Both the position numbers and the translations under genes were made by a program. The notes under the pieces were generated by a model. It searched no databases and had not been told where the DNA came from. It saw only the letters and a list, made by a program, of their open reading frames with translations. A DNA stretch of 64,000 nucleotides from NCBI RefSeq assembly GCF_002303925.1, contig NZ_MRCS01000011.1, positions 62,001 to 126,000 of the forward strand. The letters are read 5' to 3'. Below, in pieces: positions 1-11,452 of the stretch. The stretch comes from Pseudomonas sp. ACN8 (GTDB lineage Bacteria > Pseudomonadota > Gammaproteobacteria > Pseudomonadales > Pseudomonadaceae). Position 1 is the stretch's first letter. Each line of letters starts with the position of its first letter.

Positions 1-1118
<1,118 letters not shown>

Positions 1119-1122
<4 letters not shown>

Positions 1123-2933
1123 GCGTTCTCCGTTACGGTGATCAGCGGTATCTGCAAGGTAAACAACGCGCCCAGGCCTGGGCCATCGCTGTGGGCGGTG
1201 AGGTGGCCGTTCATCTCGATGGCCGCCAGCGCGCAGCTGTGCAGGCCGAAACCATGACCTTCCTTGCGGGTGGTGAAACCGTGGGCAAAGATCCGCGTCA
1301 TGTTTTCCGGGGCGATACCTTCGCCATCATCCCTGACGCTGATTTCCAGGAAAGTGTCATCGACGATTCGCACACCGAGGGTCATTTCCCTTGAGCGGTT
1401 GCTGAGGTCGGACATCGCGTACTTGGCATTGCTGATCAGGTTGATCAGGATCAGCAGCAAGCGGTGCTTGTCCCCCATCACCTGAGGCACCTCGCTGTAT
1501 TCCTTGATCACCGTGACGTGATGCCGGGTCAGCGCGCCGGCATTCATGCGCAGTGCGTCTTCGAGCAGTTCGCTGATGTACAGCGGTTCGGTGATGCTGT
1601 TGGCCCCGGCATAGGATTGCTGGGTGGCAACGATGTCCTTGATATGGTCGACGCTCTTGCTCATCTGCCCCAGTTCGTCGGTCATCTCCTGCTGTTCCTG
1701 GGCGATGGCGCCGACCAGTTGATTGAGATAACCGGGCAGTAGCTTGCCCTTGTCGTCCTCGGTCAGGAAATGGCCAAGATCCTCCGGATGGCCGTTGATC
1801 AGTTGCATTGCCTTGCCCAGTCCGAGGGTCTTGCTGCTGCGAAGCTTTCGCGCGATCAGGTCGGCAGAGATGTTCACGCTATTGAGCACGTTGCCGACGT
1901 TGTGCAGCACGTTGGTCGCGATTTCGGCCATGCCGGCCTGGCGTGCGGTGGCGAGCAATTCGCTCTGGGCATTCCTGAGCTCGCGGGTACGTTCCTCGAC
2001 CCGCTGTTCGAGCACGTCGTTGGCGGTTTGCAGAGCGCTGTTGACCCGATTGATCTCGGCGAAGCTGCGGATCAGGCGAAAGGCCAGCCACATCAGCAGC
2101 AACACCAGCAGGCCGGAAAACGCCAGCAGGTAGAAATGGTATTTCTTGTCGATTTTCTCGGCCCGTTGCTGATCCTGGTTGAGCATGTTGGTGATGTCGT
2201 CCAGACGATCCGCCACGGGAACCTCTTCGATGTCTTCGAGCAAAGCGTTGACAAGCGGCTGCTCGCGCAGGATCAGGGCGACGTGATTGCTGAGGATCCT
2301 GATCGGGGTATGAAACTCCCCAGGCAAGCGTTGCGCGTTCACCGCCAGTTTGCTCAGCCCCACCTGAATGTCGGCGGCTTTGTCGACGGAGGTGACCTGG
2401 GCGAACTCCAGGGCACTGAGCAACAGGTCATAGGTATCGGTGGCGATGTTTTGCACTTGCAGCTTGTCGAGGTCAGGCAGGTCGGCCAGTTGCGCCTGGA
2501 TGTCGTCCTCGGCGGTGGGCAGGAAGGCCAGCGAGTTGCGCAGTAAGGCGTTGTGCGACTTGAACTGCTCCACCAGGCGGGTCTTTTCCTGCATCGTCTG
2601 CAGAAAAGCCTCGTGGGCATCGTTCCATTGCTGTGACTCGTTGCGCCCATGACCTGACTCCATGGTTTCGAACTGCTCCCATAGCCGGTTCATCTCGTTC
2701 ATTGGCGAAACCAGAGGGTCGTAGTTATGCGAAATCGCCACCCGGGCCTTGAGGACCTCGTTTTCCCACTGGGCGTCCTGCTGTTTCATCAGGCGGATCA
2801 GATCCCGGGATTCCGAGTAGTTCACGGTCTGTTCCGAGTTGGATTTGAAGTACAGAAAAACCAGGGTCGAGGCCAGGAGCACGGCGACGAGCGCGAGTAA
2901 CAGCAGGCTGAAGCGGCGTGACAGCTTTATCAT
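1119..2933 (-). CDS. Membrane sensor histidine kinase with large helical periplasmic domain
   Basis: 604 aa. A first membrane segment lies at about residues 9-28 and a second at about 266-286. Between them is a ~235-residue, mainly helical, periplasmic region that resembles an all-helical (DAHL-like) sensor domain. The kinase core is atypical: the presumed phospho-acceptor is His344 in ATNVLHNVGNVLNS, not a classical HisKA motif. The HATPase has an N-box (LINLISNAKYAMSD), a G1 box (DDGEGI) and a G2 box (GHGFGLH). It overlaps the diheme peroxidase gene upstream and the REC-kinase gene downstream by 4 bp each. A reasonable inference is that it senses a periplasmic signal, possibly linked to the peroxidase, and phosphorylates one or more of the cluster's REC domains. 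No direct evidence for the ligand is visible. Confidence 0.85.
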
Positions 2934-3934
2934 GACTTACCCTTCCATTCGCCGGTCAGGGTCTTGAGAAACTTCACAATCAGCGCTTTGTCTTCAGCGC
3001 TCGGCATGCGTCCCAACTGATACTGGAACATGACGTCCACGGCTCTTTCGAGGGTGGGCGCCGAGCCGTCGTGAAAGTAGGGGGCGGTCAGGGCGACATT
3101 GCGCAGGCTCGGGACCTTGAACACCGAGCGGTCCGCTTCGTCACCGGTAATGTTGAACCGTCCCTGGTCGGCGGCGGTCGGGTTGCCGCGATCGGCGATG
3201 TAATCACCGAACACCCCGAACTTCTGGAACATGTTGCCACCGATGTTCACGCCCTGATGACAGGCGATGCAGCCGTAGTCCTTGAAGCGCTGATAGCCGT
3301 ATTTCTCGTCGAGGGTCAGGATGCTCGTATTGCCCAGCAGGTATTGATCGAAACGGGATCCGGGTGTCAGCAGGGTGCGCTCGTAGGCGGCCAGTGCGCT
3401 CTGTATGTTGGCCTTGGTCACTGCATTCGGGTACGCCGCGCTGAAGCCTGCGCGGTAGTCTGAATCCTCGTTGATCCGCTGGACGATGGTGTTCCAGTCG
3501 CTGCCCATTTCGTGGGGACTGGTAATGACGATGTTGCTTTGCGCCTCGAGCGTTTCGACGCGGCCGTCCCAGAATTGGCGAAAGTTGAGGCTGGCGTTGA
3601 ACACCGTCGGCGTGTTGATCGATACCGGTTGTCCATCGAAGCCGAGGGACAGTGCACGGGTGTCCGCTCCGCTCTTGTCCAGTTGATGACAACTGGCGCA
3701 GGACAGGGTGTTGTTGACCGACAGGCGCGGATCACTGAAGAGCTTGCGACCGAGTTCAACCTGACCGGGGTTCTGTTTCGGTATTTCGGGCAAGGGTTTG
3801 AGCGGTTCGTCCAGCGGCGCGGCACCGGCGATTGCACTGAGCCCGTAAAGCAGGATCGCAAGGGAGCGGGGGACAAGGGACATGGGCCATCGTCTCGCGA
3901 ATTTACCGCCGGACTGTCGTTTCTGCCTGTTCAT
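2930..3934 (-). CDS. Diheme cytochrome c peroxidase/MauG family protein
   Basis: 334 aa. A basic N-terminus and hydrophobic stretch (about residues 19-39, ending [10 protein letters not shown]) form a signal peptide, so the protein should be periplasmic. Two c-type heme sites are visible: CASCH at 79-83 and CIACH at 222-226, in the order usual for bacterial diheme peroxidases. The [14 protein letters not shown] and [15 protein letters not shown] stretches are typical of this family, which reduces H2O2 or, in MauG, oxidises a protein substrate. The start at 3934 overlaps the previous stop by 4 bp; Met18 at 3883 is an alternative that gives a cleaner signal peptide. It lies inside an operon of signalling proteins, not next to respiratory genes. 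A peroxide- or redox-sensing role is therefore worth considering, but that is inference. Confidence 0.88.
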   Translation of the reverse strand: MNRQKRQSGGKFARRWPMSLVPRSLAILLYGLSAIAGAAPLDEPLKPLPEIPKQNPGQVELGRKLFSDPRLSVNNTLSCASCHQLDKSGADTRALSLGFDGQPVSINTPTVFNASLNFRQFWDGRVETLEAQSNIVITSPHEMGSDWNTIVQRINEDSDYRAGFSAAYPNAVTKANIQSALAAYERTLLTPGSRFDQYLLGNTSILTLDEKYGYQRFKDYGCIACHQGVNIGGNMFQKFGVFGDYIADRGNPTAADQGRFNITGDEADRSVFKVPSLRNVALTAPYFHDGSAPTLERAVDVMFQYQLGRMPSAEDKALIVKFLKTLTGEWKGKS

Positions 3935-5805
3935 GATTCGTCTCGCTGTTCTGCCCAGCCAACGGCCAGCAGCCGCGCAAAAGCGTCTGCCGGCAGGGCC
4001 TTGCTGAAGTAGTAACCTTGGCCTTCCTCACATTGATGGGCCTTGAGAAACGCCAGTTGTTCCTCGGTCTCGACGCCTTCGGCGATGACATTCAGATCGA
4101 GGCTCCTGCCCAGGCTGATGATCGCGCTGACCAGGGCGGCATCGTTGGTGTCATTGCTCAAGCCACGAATGAACGACTGATCGATTTTCAGCACATCGAT
4201 GGGGAACCGGCGCAGATAGCTCAAGCTGGAATATCCGGTGCCGAAGTCATCGATGGCCAGCCGCACCCCCAGCGTCTTCAGTCGGTTCAGCGCGGTCATG
4301 GTCGTCTCGACGTTCTGCATCAGCACACCTTCGGTGATCTCCAGTTCCAGCAGGCAGGGGGGCATTCCCGTCTGTTCGAGTATCTGTTCGATGCCTTCGA
4401 CGAAATCACGTTGACGAAAGTCGATGGCCGATGTGTTGACCGACATGCGGATCGCCGGCAGTCCGGCCGCTTGCCAGAGCCGTGTCTGGCGACAGGCTTC
4501 GGCCAATACCCACTTGCTCAATGGCACGATCAGACCGCTGTCTTCGGCCACGGGGATGAACTCGGACGGATAGACCAGGCCATGCCCGGGTTTTTGCCAA
4601 CGCACCAGCGCCTCCGCACCGACTACCCGTCCGCTGCTCAGTTCGATTTTCGGTTGGTAGTGCAGGACGAATTCGTGCCTTTGCAGGGCCTGACGAATGC
4701 CCGATTCGATGCTCTGCTGCTCCCGGGCACGCTGGTTCATGGCTTCGATGAAGAAACCGATGTCGTTCGGACCGCTTTCCTTGATGTGGCGCATGGCGGA
4801 TTCGGCTTTTTTGATCAGATCAATGGCCTCGAACCCGTCATCGGGGTAAACGCTGATGCCCAGACTGGCGGTGATGCTGATCTCCTGGCCGGCGATCGAC
4901 TGTGGGCTGCGCACGGCACTCAGCAATTTTTCGGCGATGCCGCGGGTCTGCTGGGGGTGGTTGATGTCGCTGAGGATCACCACGAATTCGTCGGCGCCAT
5001 AGCGAAAGACCGAATCGGACTCTCGCACGTACTTGAGCAGTTGTTGCCCGACCCGTTTGAGCATTTCGTCCCCTGCCGGGTGGCCCAGAGCGTTGTTGAT
5101 GCGCTTGAATCGGTCCAGCCCGAGAAACATCACCACCAGATGCTTGTCATGGCGTCGGCAAGTGGCCAGCGACTGGCTCAGGCGATCACCCAGCAATGTG
5201 CTGTTGGGCAACCCTGTAAGGGCGTCGTACTGCAGCAGGTGCGATACCTTGAGCAGTTCGTGTACCCGTGCCTCGATGGTCTGCTCAAGGCTCAACAACT
5301 TCAGCGCCGCGTCCTGTGCCAACTGCCATTTCCAGGTCAGGGCGTTGGCCATCTGGCGGATTTCCAGGATGTCGAAAGGCTTTTTCAGAATCAGCAACTG
5401 GTCACCGAACTGCAGTCGTTCGGCCACGGCTTCCCAGCTGTAGTCGGAATAAGCGGTGCACAAGGCAATTTGCAGGTTCGGGTCGGCATTCCACAGGTGT
5501 TCGATGGTTTCCAGGCCGTCCCAGCCGGGCGGCATACGCATGTCGATAAACGCCAGGGCGTAGGGGTGGCCATCGGCTAGTGCGCGTTCGACCAACGCCA
5601 GGGCTTCTTTGCCCTGGTAGGCGGAGTCGAGCTGGAAGTTGAGGCGCGATGATTGCCGAGTCCCGAACAGCGAATGCTCGAGACTGTTCAGATCTGCTTC
5701 GGAGCCGGTATCCGGGGTGAGGATCTTGCGAAAATCGGCATGGATCGCCGGTGTGTCATCGATGATGAGAATACGTCGGTTGGTCTGGGGGGAAAGTGTT
5801 TTCAT
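3931..5805 (-). CDS. REC-GGDEF-EAL protein; GGDEF degenerate, EAL intact (predicted c-di-GMP phosphodiesterase)
   Basis: 624 aa. The receiver is at about residues 10-155, with Asp88 in [12 protein letters not shown]. The GGDEF domain (about 190-355) has lost key residues: the signature is GADEF (270-274), and the metal-binding Asp of the usual DLDxFK is Gly in FLGLDRFK. An RxxD inhibitory site (RESD, 261-264) remains. The EAL domain (about 365-615) looks complete: EAL at 398-400, [26 protein letters not shown] and EGVET. It should therefore hydrolyse c-di-GMP to pGpG, with the GGDEF domain perhaps acting as a regulatory GTP- or c-di-GMP-binding module. It has 4-bp overlaps on both sides. Its neighbour at 5802-8066 has the opposite pattern of decay. 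Confidence 0.9.
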   Translation of the reverse strand: MKTLSPQTNRRILIIDDTPAIHADFRKILTPDTGSEADLNSLEHSLFGTRQSSRLNFQLDSAYQGKEALALVERALADGHPYALAFIDMRMPPGWDGLETIEHLWNADPNLQIALCTAYSDYSWEAVAERLQFGDQLLILKKPFDILEIRQMANALTWKWQLAQDAALKLLSLEQTIEARVHELLKVSHLLQYDALTGLPNSTLLGDRLSQSLATCRRHDKHLVVMFLGLDRFKRINNALGHPAGDEMLKRVGQQLLKYVRESDSVFRYGADEFVVILSDINHPQQTRGIAEKLLSAVRSPQSIAGQEISITASLGISVYPDDGFEAIDLIKKAESAMRHIKESGPNDIGFFIEAMNQRAREQQSIESGIRQALQRHEFVLHYQPKIELSSGRVVGAEALVRWQKPGHGLVYPSEFIPVAEDSGLIVPLSKWVLAEACRQTRLWQAAGLPAIRMSVNTSAIDFRQRDFVEGIEQILEQTGMPPCLLELEITEGVLMQNVETTMTALNRLKTLGVRLAIDDFGTGYSSLSYLRRFPIDVLKIDQSFIRGLSNDTNDAALVSAIISLGRSLDLNVIAEGVETEEQLAFLKAHQCEEGQGYYFSKALPADAFARLLAVGWAEQRDES

Positions 5806-8066
5806 CCCTCATCCTCCCTGGAGGACGGAGGAGCGATGCTGCCGTCCTTGAGCAATCGGGCCGCTTGTTCAGGATTCACGGCCTCGCTGAAGTAGAGGCC
5901 TTGTGCGCTTGATAGCGGGGCGGCTGACTCTGGCGTGCGGGGCCGATCCGACGGCTGGACACCTTCGGTAATGATGCCGATTCCCAGGTCCCGGGCGAAG
6001 TTGACGATTGCCCGCAGGCTGTTGGCGCCAGCCGCATCCTGGGTCGCGCCGTCGATAAAGGATTGGTTGAGCTTCAGGTGATTGACCCGGTAGGTTTTCA
6101 GGTAATCGAATGATGAATATTCGGTGCCGAAATCATCGATGGCGATTTTTACCCCCAGCTCCCGCAGGCGAGGCAATACATCGTTCTGGGTCCACTTGGT
6201 TTGCGCCAGAGTCGCTTCGGTCACGTCGAAACGCAGGTCCCAGGGGGCGAGCTCCCATCGCGCAGTGGTGCGCAGCACGTCGTAAATGAGCTCCGGACCA
6301 CTCTTTAGCTGCGCCAGGGACAGTTTGATCGCCATCACGGGGGGTGCCATTCCCTCGTTACGCCACAGGCTCATCTGCCGGCAGGCCTGGTTCAGCACCC
6401 AGCGTCCGAGAGGGATGATGGCACCGGTCTTTTCCGCCGCGGGCACGAAAGCCGGCGCCTGCAGTTCGCCGCGCAGGGGATGGCACCAGCGCACTTGCGC
6501 TTCCATGCCCAGGATCCTGCCGCTGTGCATATCCACTTCCGGAACGTAATGCAGCGCCAGTTCATCGCGCTCGATGGCCGTCATCAAGTCATTGGCGATG
6601 GTCATGCGCTCGGCCACCTCCTGAGTGATCTCCTGCGAGTGGAAGTGATATTGGTTGCGGCCCATTTCCTTGGAACGGTACAGCGCCATGTCCGCCTGGC
6701 TCAGCAGGCTGTCGGCGTCGAGGCAGGCGACGCCGTAGCTGCTGATACCGATGCTGACTGAAATATGCAGGGCATTGCCGGCGAGGTTGTACGGCGTCAG
6801 CAGCGCATCGCGGATATTGGCTGCCATGGCGGCGGACTGGGTCGGGTCGCTGACGTCCAGTTGCAGGATCGCGAACTCGTCCCCGCCCAGGCGTGCGACC
6901 ACATCGTTTTCCCGCACGCCGGATTTGATGCGCCGGGCCACTTCCTGCAACAACAGATCACCCACCGGATGGCCGAGGGTGTCGTTGATCCGCTTGAAGT
7001 GATCCAGGTCCAGATAAAATACCGCGAATGCCTCTGCGCCTCGACGTGCGGCAGCAAAGGCCTGATGCAGGCGTTCGATCAGGGTGGCGCGATTGGCCAG
7101 GCCGGTGAGCCCGTCGGTGCGGGCGAGCAGGGCCATTTTTTCTTCGGCCAGCCGGCGTTCGGTAATGTCGAGAATGATCCCCTCGACTTCCAGCAGGCGA
7201 CCGTCATGGTCGCGTACGGGAATGTAGCGGTTCTCCACCCAGCGCCATGTACCCTGGCCGGTGCGCAGGCGAAACTCAATCGAGGCGCCCAGCGCATGGC
7301 GGTCCAGCACCCGGGCCATGGCCGCATCGACACTGGCCTGGTCTTCCGGGTGGATCAACTGCTGGGCCCAGTTGGCCGAGCTCACCAGATCGGCGGCGAC
7401 GTGTCCGTAGCGGGTGATGTTATGGGAAATGTACATCAGCGGAAACGATGGCTCGCCGCGCAACCGGTAAAGGATCGTCGGGCTGTTCTGCACGATGATA
7501 TTGGCGTCGGACAGTTCCCGGGTACGCTCCTGGACCGCCTGTTCCAGCAGGTTCATCTTGAGCGCGGCATCTTCGGTCATCTGCCATTTGACCGTGAGTG
7601 CGCTGGCCATCTGGCGTATCTCGATGGCGTCGAAGGGCTTCTTCAGAATCAGCAGGCGGTCGTTCAGCGCCAGCCGTTGGTCGATGTCCTCCCAGGAATA
7701 GTCGGAGTAGGCGGTGCACAGCGCCACCTGCAATTTGGGATCGACCTGCCATAACCGTTCGATGGTCTCCAGGCCATCCCAGCCAGGTGGCATGCGCATA
7801 TCGATGAATGCCATTGCATAGGGACGATCATCGGCCAGGGCGGCTTCGAGCTTGTCCAGGGCTTCGCGGCCCTGAAACGCCGAGTCCAGCTCAAAGTGTT
7901 GGGTCTGCGTGGGGGACAGGGTGCCGAACAGGAGGTTTTCGGTTTGTCCCAGGCTGTCGTCCTCGGCAATGCCGGGGCTGAGAATTTTGGCGAAATCGGC
8001 ATGAATCGACGCGGTGTCGTCGACAATGAGTACGCGGCGATTGATTTGCGGCGGCCGGATATTCAT
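5802..8066 (-). CDS. REC-PAS-GGDEF-EAL protein; GGDEF intact, EAL degenerate (predicted diguanylate cyclase)
   Basis: 754 aa from ATG at 8066, where the REC domain begins as in its paralogues. The frame is open to 8294, but that extension has no domain-like sequence. The receiver has Asp89 ([12 protein letters not shown]). A PAS domain lies at about 186-304 and ends in the LDITERR linker. The GGDEF domain is complete: [14 protein letters not shown] inhibitory site (385-388) and GGDEF (394-398). The EAL half is decayed: EAQ (522-524) replaces EAL, KLS replaces NxS, DVTE replaces ExTE, LKLNQSF replaces LKxDxSF, and EGVQ replaces EGVE. It should thus make c-di-GMP and not degrade it. It is the first gene of the operon and overlaps the next by 4 bp. 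Confidence 0.9.
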   Translation of the reverse strand: MNIRPPQINRRVLIVDDTASIHADFAKILSPGIAEDDSLGQTENLLFGTLSPTQTQHFELDSAFQGREALDKLEAALADDRPYAMAFIDMRMPPGWDGLETIERLWQVDPKLQVALCTAYSDYSWEDIDQRLALNDRLLILKKPFDAIEIRQMASALTVKWQMTEDAALKMNLLEQAVQERTRELSDANIIVQNSPTILYRLRGEPSFPLMYISHNITRYGHVAADLVSSANWAQQLIHPEDQASVDAAMARVLDRHALGASIEFRLRTGQGTWRWVENRYIPVRDHDGRLLEVEGIILDITERRLAEEKMALLARTDGLTGLANRATLIERLHQAFAAARRGAEAFAVFYLDLDHFKRINDTLGHPVGDLLLQEVARRIKSGVRENDVVARLGGDEFAILQLDVSDPTQSAAMAANIRDALLTPYNLAGNALHISVSIGISSYGVACLDADSLLSQADMALYRSKEMGRNQYHFHSQEITQEVAERMTIANDLMTAIERDELALHYVPEVDMHSGRILGMEAQVRWCHPLRGELQAPAFVPAAEKTGAIIPLGRWVLNQACRQMSLWRNEGMAPPVMAIKLSLAQLKSGPELIYDVLRTTARWELAPWDLRFDVTEATLAQTKWTQNDVLPRLRELGVKIAIDDFGTEYSSFDYLKTYRVNHLKLNQSFIDGATQDAAGANSLRAIVNFARDLGIGIITEGVQPSDRPRTPESAAPLSSAQGLYFSEAVNPEQAARLLKDGSIAPPSSREDEG

Positions 8067-8318
8067 TGATCGGCACCCGCCGGGGTACACGCGTTCAACA
8101 TCGGGAGCATCCTTTTCCCCTCCACACGTCTGCACACAGGCCGGTTGTATCGTCCAGTGTGCTGAGCATAGTTGCCAGTTCGTCATTTTGCCTGTCGGGT
8201 TCAAGCGGTGATTTGCGCCCATGGCGGAAAAATCATCTAGCCTGTCACTCAAGCAAGGGCAAGAAAGGACGTAGGCCCGCGCCAACTGACACATTCACGG
8301 TTCACTTGAGGCCATGCC
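8067..8318. promoter_or_regulatory. Divergent intergenic region of the signalling cluster
   Basis: These 252 bases separate the five-gene minus-strand operon from the plus-strand REC/HD-GYP gene, so promoters for both directions should lie here. I see no convincing -35/-10 pair or sigma-54 element. A Shine-Dalgarno-like GAGG sits about 8 bases before the ATG at 8319. The minus-strand frame stays open across the region but looks non-coding. Confidence 0.4.
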
Positions 8319-9677
8319 ATGGAAGAGCAGTCCGCCCCGCCTTTGCCCCGTCGACCCAAGGTGTTGCTGGTCGATGACGAGGAATCGATCCTCAGCAGTT
8401 TGCGCCGCCTGTTGCGCGGCCAACCCTACGATGTGCTGCTGGCCGGCAGTGGCGCGCAGGCGCTGGAAATCATGGCGCAGCAGCCGGTGGATCTGGTGAT
8501 GAGCGATGCACGCATGCCCAATATGGACGGTGCCACGTTGCTGGCGCATGTCCATCGGCTCTATCCGCAGACCACGCGGATCATGCTGACCGGGCACGTC
8601 GACCCGTCGGCGATCATCAAGGCCATCAACGAGGGGCAGATTCACCGCTACATCAGCAAACCCTGGAATGACGACGAAATGCTCCTGACCCTGCGCCAGG
8701 CCCTGGAGCACCAGCACTCGGAGCGTGAACGCCAGCGCCTGGAACAATTGACCCGGGTGCAGAACGATCAGCTCAAGCTGCTCAACAGCACACTGGAAAA
8801 ACATGTCGCCGCCCGCACCGCTGAATTGCAGCAGACTGCCGACATGCTCGACCTGGCTTACGAGGAGCTCAAGCACAGCTATGTCACCGGCACCGAAGTG
8901 TTCTCGCTGCTGGCCAACCTGCGCCTGCCACCGACCAAGCAGACCAACCGGCAGATCATCGAACTGTTGCGCGGCTACTGTACGAAACATGGGCTGGATG
9001 AAGCCGCCAGCCGCGACCTGACCATGGCGGCCGCGTTGTACAACATCGGCAAGCTGAGCTGGTCCGACAGCATGATGGTCACCCCTTCGGATCTGCTGAG
9101 GCACACTGACCGCGACCGCTATCGTGGCTATCCGAAGCAGAGTGAATCGCTACTGATGACCCTGGATCCGTTGAAGGACGCGGCGCAGTTGATCCTGCAC
9201 CATCAGGAACGCTGGGACGGCAGCGGTTTCCCCGACCGGCTCAAGGGCAATGCCATTCCGTTCGGCTCGCGATTGCTGAAGCTGGCGGTCGACTTCGTCG
9301 AGTTGCAGCGCGGATTGATTCTCGAACGACAGATGAACAGCGACGAAGCGCTGCTCTACCTGCGCCAGTACGCCGGACGGCTTTACGATCCTGATCTGCT
9401 CGAGGATTTCATTCAGGTCTGCGTCACGTTCGTGAGCGATATCGCTCAGGCCGATCCGCAGGTCAAGGTCCTGACTACCCGCGAGCTGACGGCCGGAATG
9501 CTGCTGGCGCGCAATCTCAACGCCGACAACGGCATGCTCCTGCTCAATGCCGGAAAGGTGTTGAACGGCCCGCTGGTGGAAAAACTGATCGCGTTCGAAG
9601 CCATGGAAGGCGGCAAGTACAGGATTTTCGTGAAGGTCCCGCAGGATACGCCGCAGGTGCTTCAGGCCAAGGCATGA
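8319..9677 (+). CDS. Response regulator with degenerate HD-GYP-type domain
   Basis: 452 aa. The receiver is at about residues 13-130 (VLLVDDEES, Asp63 in VMSDARMPNMDG, Lys in YISKPW). A coiled-coil linker runs from about 131 to 185. The C-terminal domain is HD-GYP-like: HHQERWDGSGFPDRLKG at about 294-310 corresponds to the HHE...DGxGYP region, with GFP replacing GYP. The metal-binding HD of the HDIGK motif is replaced by Tyr241-Asn242 (AALYNIGKLSW). Loss of the HD pair suggests it cannot hydrolyse c-di-GMP in the standard way and may bind it or act as an output scaffold. It is transcribed divergently from the five-gene c-di-GMP operon, so a shared signal is likely. Confidence 0.85.
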   Translation: MEEQSAPPLPRRPKVLLVDDEESILSSLRRLLRGQPYDVLLAGSGAQALEIMAQQPVDLVMSDARMPNMDGATLLAHVHRLYPQTTRIMLTGHVDPSAIIKAINEGQIHRYISKPWNDDEMLLTLRQALEHQHSERERQRLEQLTRVQNDQLKLLNSTLEKHVAARTAELQQTADMLDLAYEELKHSYVTGTEVFSLLANLRLPPTKQTNRQIIELLRGYCTKHGLDEAASRDLTMAAALYNIGKLSWSDSMMVTPSDLLRHTDRDRYRGYPKQSESLLMTLDPLKDAAQLILHHQERWDGSGFPDRLKGNAIPFGSRLLKLAVDFVELQRGLILERQMNSDEALLYLRQYAGRLYDPDLLEDFIQVCVTFVSDIAQADPQVKVLTTRELTAGMLLARNLNADNGMLLLNAGKVLNGPLVEKLIAFEAMEGGKYRIFVKVPQDTPQVLQAKA

Positions 9678-9734
9678 CGGCGGACGGTCGGACATGGGAT
9701 CCTTGTGATTTCCATCAGGGTCCATGGCTGACAC

Positions 9735-10169
9735 ATGACATCTGCATCCACTGTTTCACCGCACATTATCCATATCGCCGCCGCCCTGCTGATCGGCCCT
9801 GATGGCCGCACACTGTTGGTGCGCAAGCGCGGCACCACGGCGTTCATGCAGCCGGGTGGCAAGATCGAGCCTCACGAGTTGCCGGTCCACGCCCTGGCCC
9901 GGGAGCTGGAAGAAGAGCTGGGTCTGGGCATCGACCCGGCGCAGGCCGCTTACCTCGGTCACTTCTCGGCACCGGCCGCCAACGAGCCGGGCTTTGTCGT
10001 ACACGCCGAGATTTTTCAGCTGCACATCGATGTCGACGTGACGCCCGCGGCAGAGATCGAAGAAGTGATCTGGATCGATCCGGCCACCGACGGCGGTGTC
10101 AGCCTGGCACCATTGACACGGGACCTGATCCTGCCGTTTTATCGAGCGTCGCTGACCGCGATCGCCTGA
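9735..10169 (+). CDS. Nudix hydrolase
   Basis: 144 aa, the usual size for a single-domain Nudix protein. The Nudix box is complete, from GGKIEPHE through RELEEELGL (about residues 35-58). It supplies the Mg2+-binding glutamates that cleave a nucleoside diphosphate linked to another group. The substrate cannot be read from the sequence. The start at ATG 9735 lies just before ISIHIAAALLIG-like strand residues typical of the fold. It sits 57 bases after the HD-GYP gene and 23 bases before a LysE exporter, so co-transcription with the exporter is possible. Confidence 0.85.
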   Translation: MTSASTVSPHIIHIAAALLIGPDGRTLLVRKRGTTAFMQPGGKIEPHELPVHALARELEEELGLGIDPAQAAYLGHFSAPAANEPGFVVHAEIFQLHIDVDVTPAAEIEEVIWIDPATDGGVSLAPLTRDLILPFYRASLTAIA

Positions 10170-10192
10170 TCATTACGCAAAGGACCTCGCCC

Positions 10193-10831
10193 ATGATCCC
10201 GCTTCAAGACCTGCTGATTTTTGCTGCTGCCGCGTTGCTGATGGTACTGACACCGGGGCCGAACATGATCTACCTGATCTCCCGTTCGATCTGCCAGGGT
10301 CGCAAGGCCGGGGTGATTTCGTTGCTTGGGGTGGTTGCGGGATTCTTCGTGCACCTGTTTGCCGCCGCCGCCGGTTTGACCGCGGTGTTCCTGGCCGTGC
10401 CGATGGCCTATGAGGTGTTGAAGTGGGCCGGTGCGTTGTACCTGTTGTGGCTGGCCTGGCAGGCGATCAAGCCCGGTGCGCGCTCGCCGTTCGAGGCGCA
10501 GCAGTTGCCCCCGGATTCGTCGCGCAAGTTGATCACCATGGGCTTTCTGACCAGCGCCCTGAACCCGAAAATCGCGGTGTTCTATCTGTCGGTGTTTCCG
10601 CAGTTCATCACGCCGGAGCACGGCTCGGTGTTCAGCCAGAGCGTCATCCTCGGCCTGACCCAGATCAGCGTCAGTTTCTGCGTCAACCTGTTGATCGCCA
10701 TGTTTGCCGCGGGCATCGCCTCGTGGTTCGTCAACAACCCGACCTGGCTGGCGATGCAGCGCTATTTCATGGGCTTCGTGTTGTCGGCGCTGGCGCTGCG
10801 ACTGATGCTTGAGCAAAAACGGATGGCTTGA
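10193..10831 (+). CDS. LysE/RhtB family amino acid exporter
   Basis: 212 aa with about six hydrophobic segments across the length. The N-terminal signature LTPGPNMIYLISRSI and the stretch GFLTSALNPKIAVFYLSVFPQF are diagnostic of the LysE/RhtB family of inner-membrane effluxers for amino acids or their derivatives. The start ATG 10193 has an AAGGA ribosome site a few bases upstream. The stop touches the start of the following acetyltransferase. The exported compound is not known. Confidence 0.88.
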   Translation: MIPLQDLLIFAAAALLMVLTPGPNMIYLISRSICQGRKAGVISLLGVVAGFFVHLFAAAAGLTAVFLAVPMAYEVLKWAGALYLLWLAWQAIKPGARSPFEAQQLPPDSSRKLITMGFLTSALNPKIAVFYLSVFPQFITPEHGSVFSQSVILGLTQISVSFCVNLLIAMFAAGIASWFVNNPTWLAMQRYFMGFVLSALALRLMLEQKRMA

Positions 10832-10833
10832 GG

Positions 10834-11331
10834 ATGTGGATCGAACGACTGGATGCCAGCCATGCCCTGGACTACCGGGCGCTCATGCTCGAGGCCTACG
10901 ACCTGCACCCGCAGGCCTTCACCTCGAGCGTGCGTGAGCGGGCGGCGATGCCGCTGGGCTGGTGGGAGTCGCGCCTGAGCGGCAAGCTGGACGTGGTGTT
11001 CGGGGCGTTCGAAGAAGGCCGGTTGGCGGGCATCGCCGGCCTCGCATTCGAGTCTCGGGAAAAGGCCCGGCACAAGGTGACGCTGTTTGGCATGTATGTT
11101 TCACCGACGGTCCGCCAGCGCGGGCTCGGCTATCAACTGGTTCAGGCGGCATTGGCCGAGGCGCAGAACGATGCGGGTTTGCGCCTGATCCAGTTGACCG
11201 TCACCGCCGGCAATGATGCCGCGTTCAACCTCTACCAGCGCTGCGGTTTCGTCCAGTTCGGACTTGAGCCGATGGCGGTGCGGGTGGGGGAGGATTACTT
11301 CGACAAGATCCACATGTGGCGTGAGCTCTAA
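10834..11331 (+). CDS. GNAT family N-acetyltransferase
   Basis: 165 aa from ATG 10834. A TTG at 10828 would add two residues and overlap the exporter stop. The acetyl-CoA binding motif is GMYVSPTVRQRGLGYQLV (about residues 88-105, Q/RxxGxG/A type). It is followed by LIQLTVTAGNDAAFNLYQRCGF, the usual C-terminal half of the GNAT fold. It probably acetylates a small amine or amino acid. Its tight coupling to a LysE exporter suggests the two act on related compounds (modify or export), which is inference. Confidence 0.85.
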   Translation: MWIERLDASHALDYRALMLEAYDLHPQAFTSSVRERAAMPLGWWESRLSGKLDVVFGAFEEGRLAGIAGLAFESREKARHKVTLFGMYVSPTVRQRGLGYQLVQAALAEAQNDAGLRLIQLTVTAGNDAAFNLYQRCGFVQFGLEPMAVRVGEDYFDKIHMWREL

Positions 11332-11345
11332 GGATCACCAGGATC

Positions 11346-11439
11346 CCTGTAGGAGCGAGCCTGCTCGCGATGGCGGCGTGTCAGTCAATGCAGATATTGA
11401 ATGTCAGACCGCTATCGCGAGCAGGCTCACTCCTACAGG
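11346..11439. repeat. REPIN (two inverted REP arms, GCGAGC type)
   Basis: An outer arm CCTGTAGGAGCGAGCCTGCT and its inverted partner flank a ~45-base spacer containing GTGTCAGTCAA and TGTCAGAC segments. It lies between the convergent GNAT and metR 3' ends. This is the common Pseudomonas REP doublet. Confidence 0.9.
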
Positions 11440-11452
11440 GATTTTTGTTGCT

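Noticed and set aside
4018..5580. 520-aa open frame antisense to the REC-GGDEF-EAL gene
   Set aside because: A GC-rich shadow frame; the protein lacks domain logic, and the minus strand has clear REC, GGDEF and EAL motifs.
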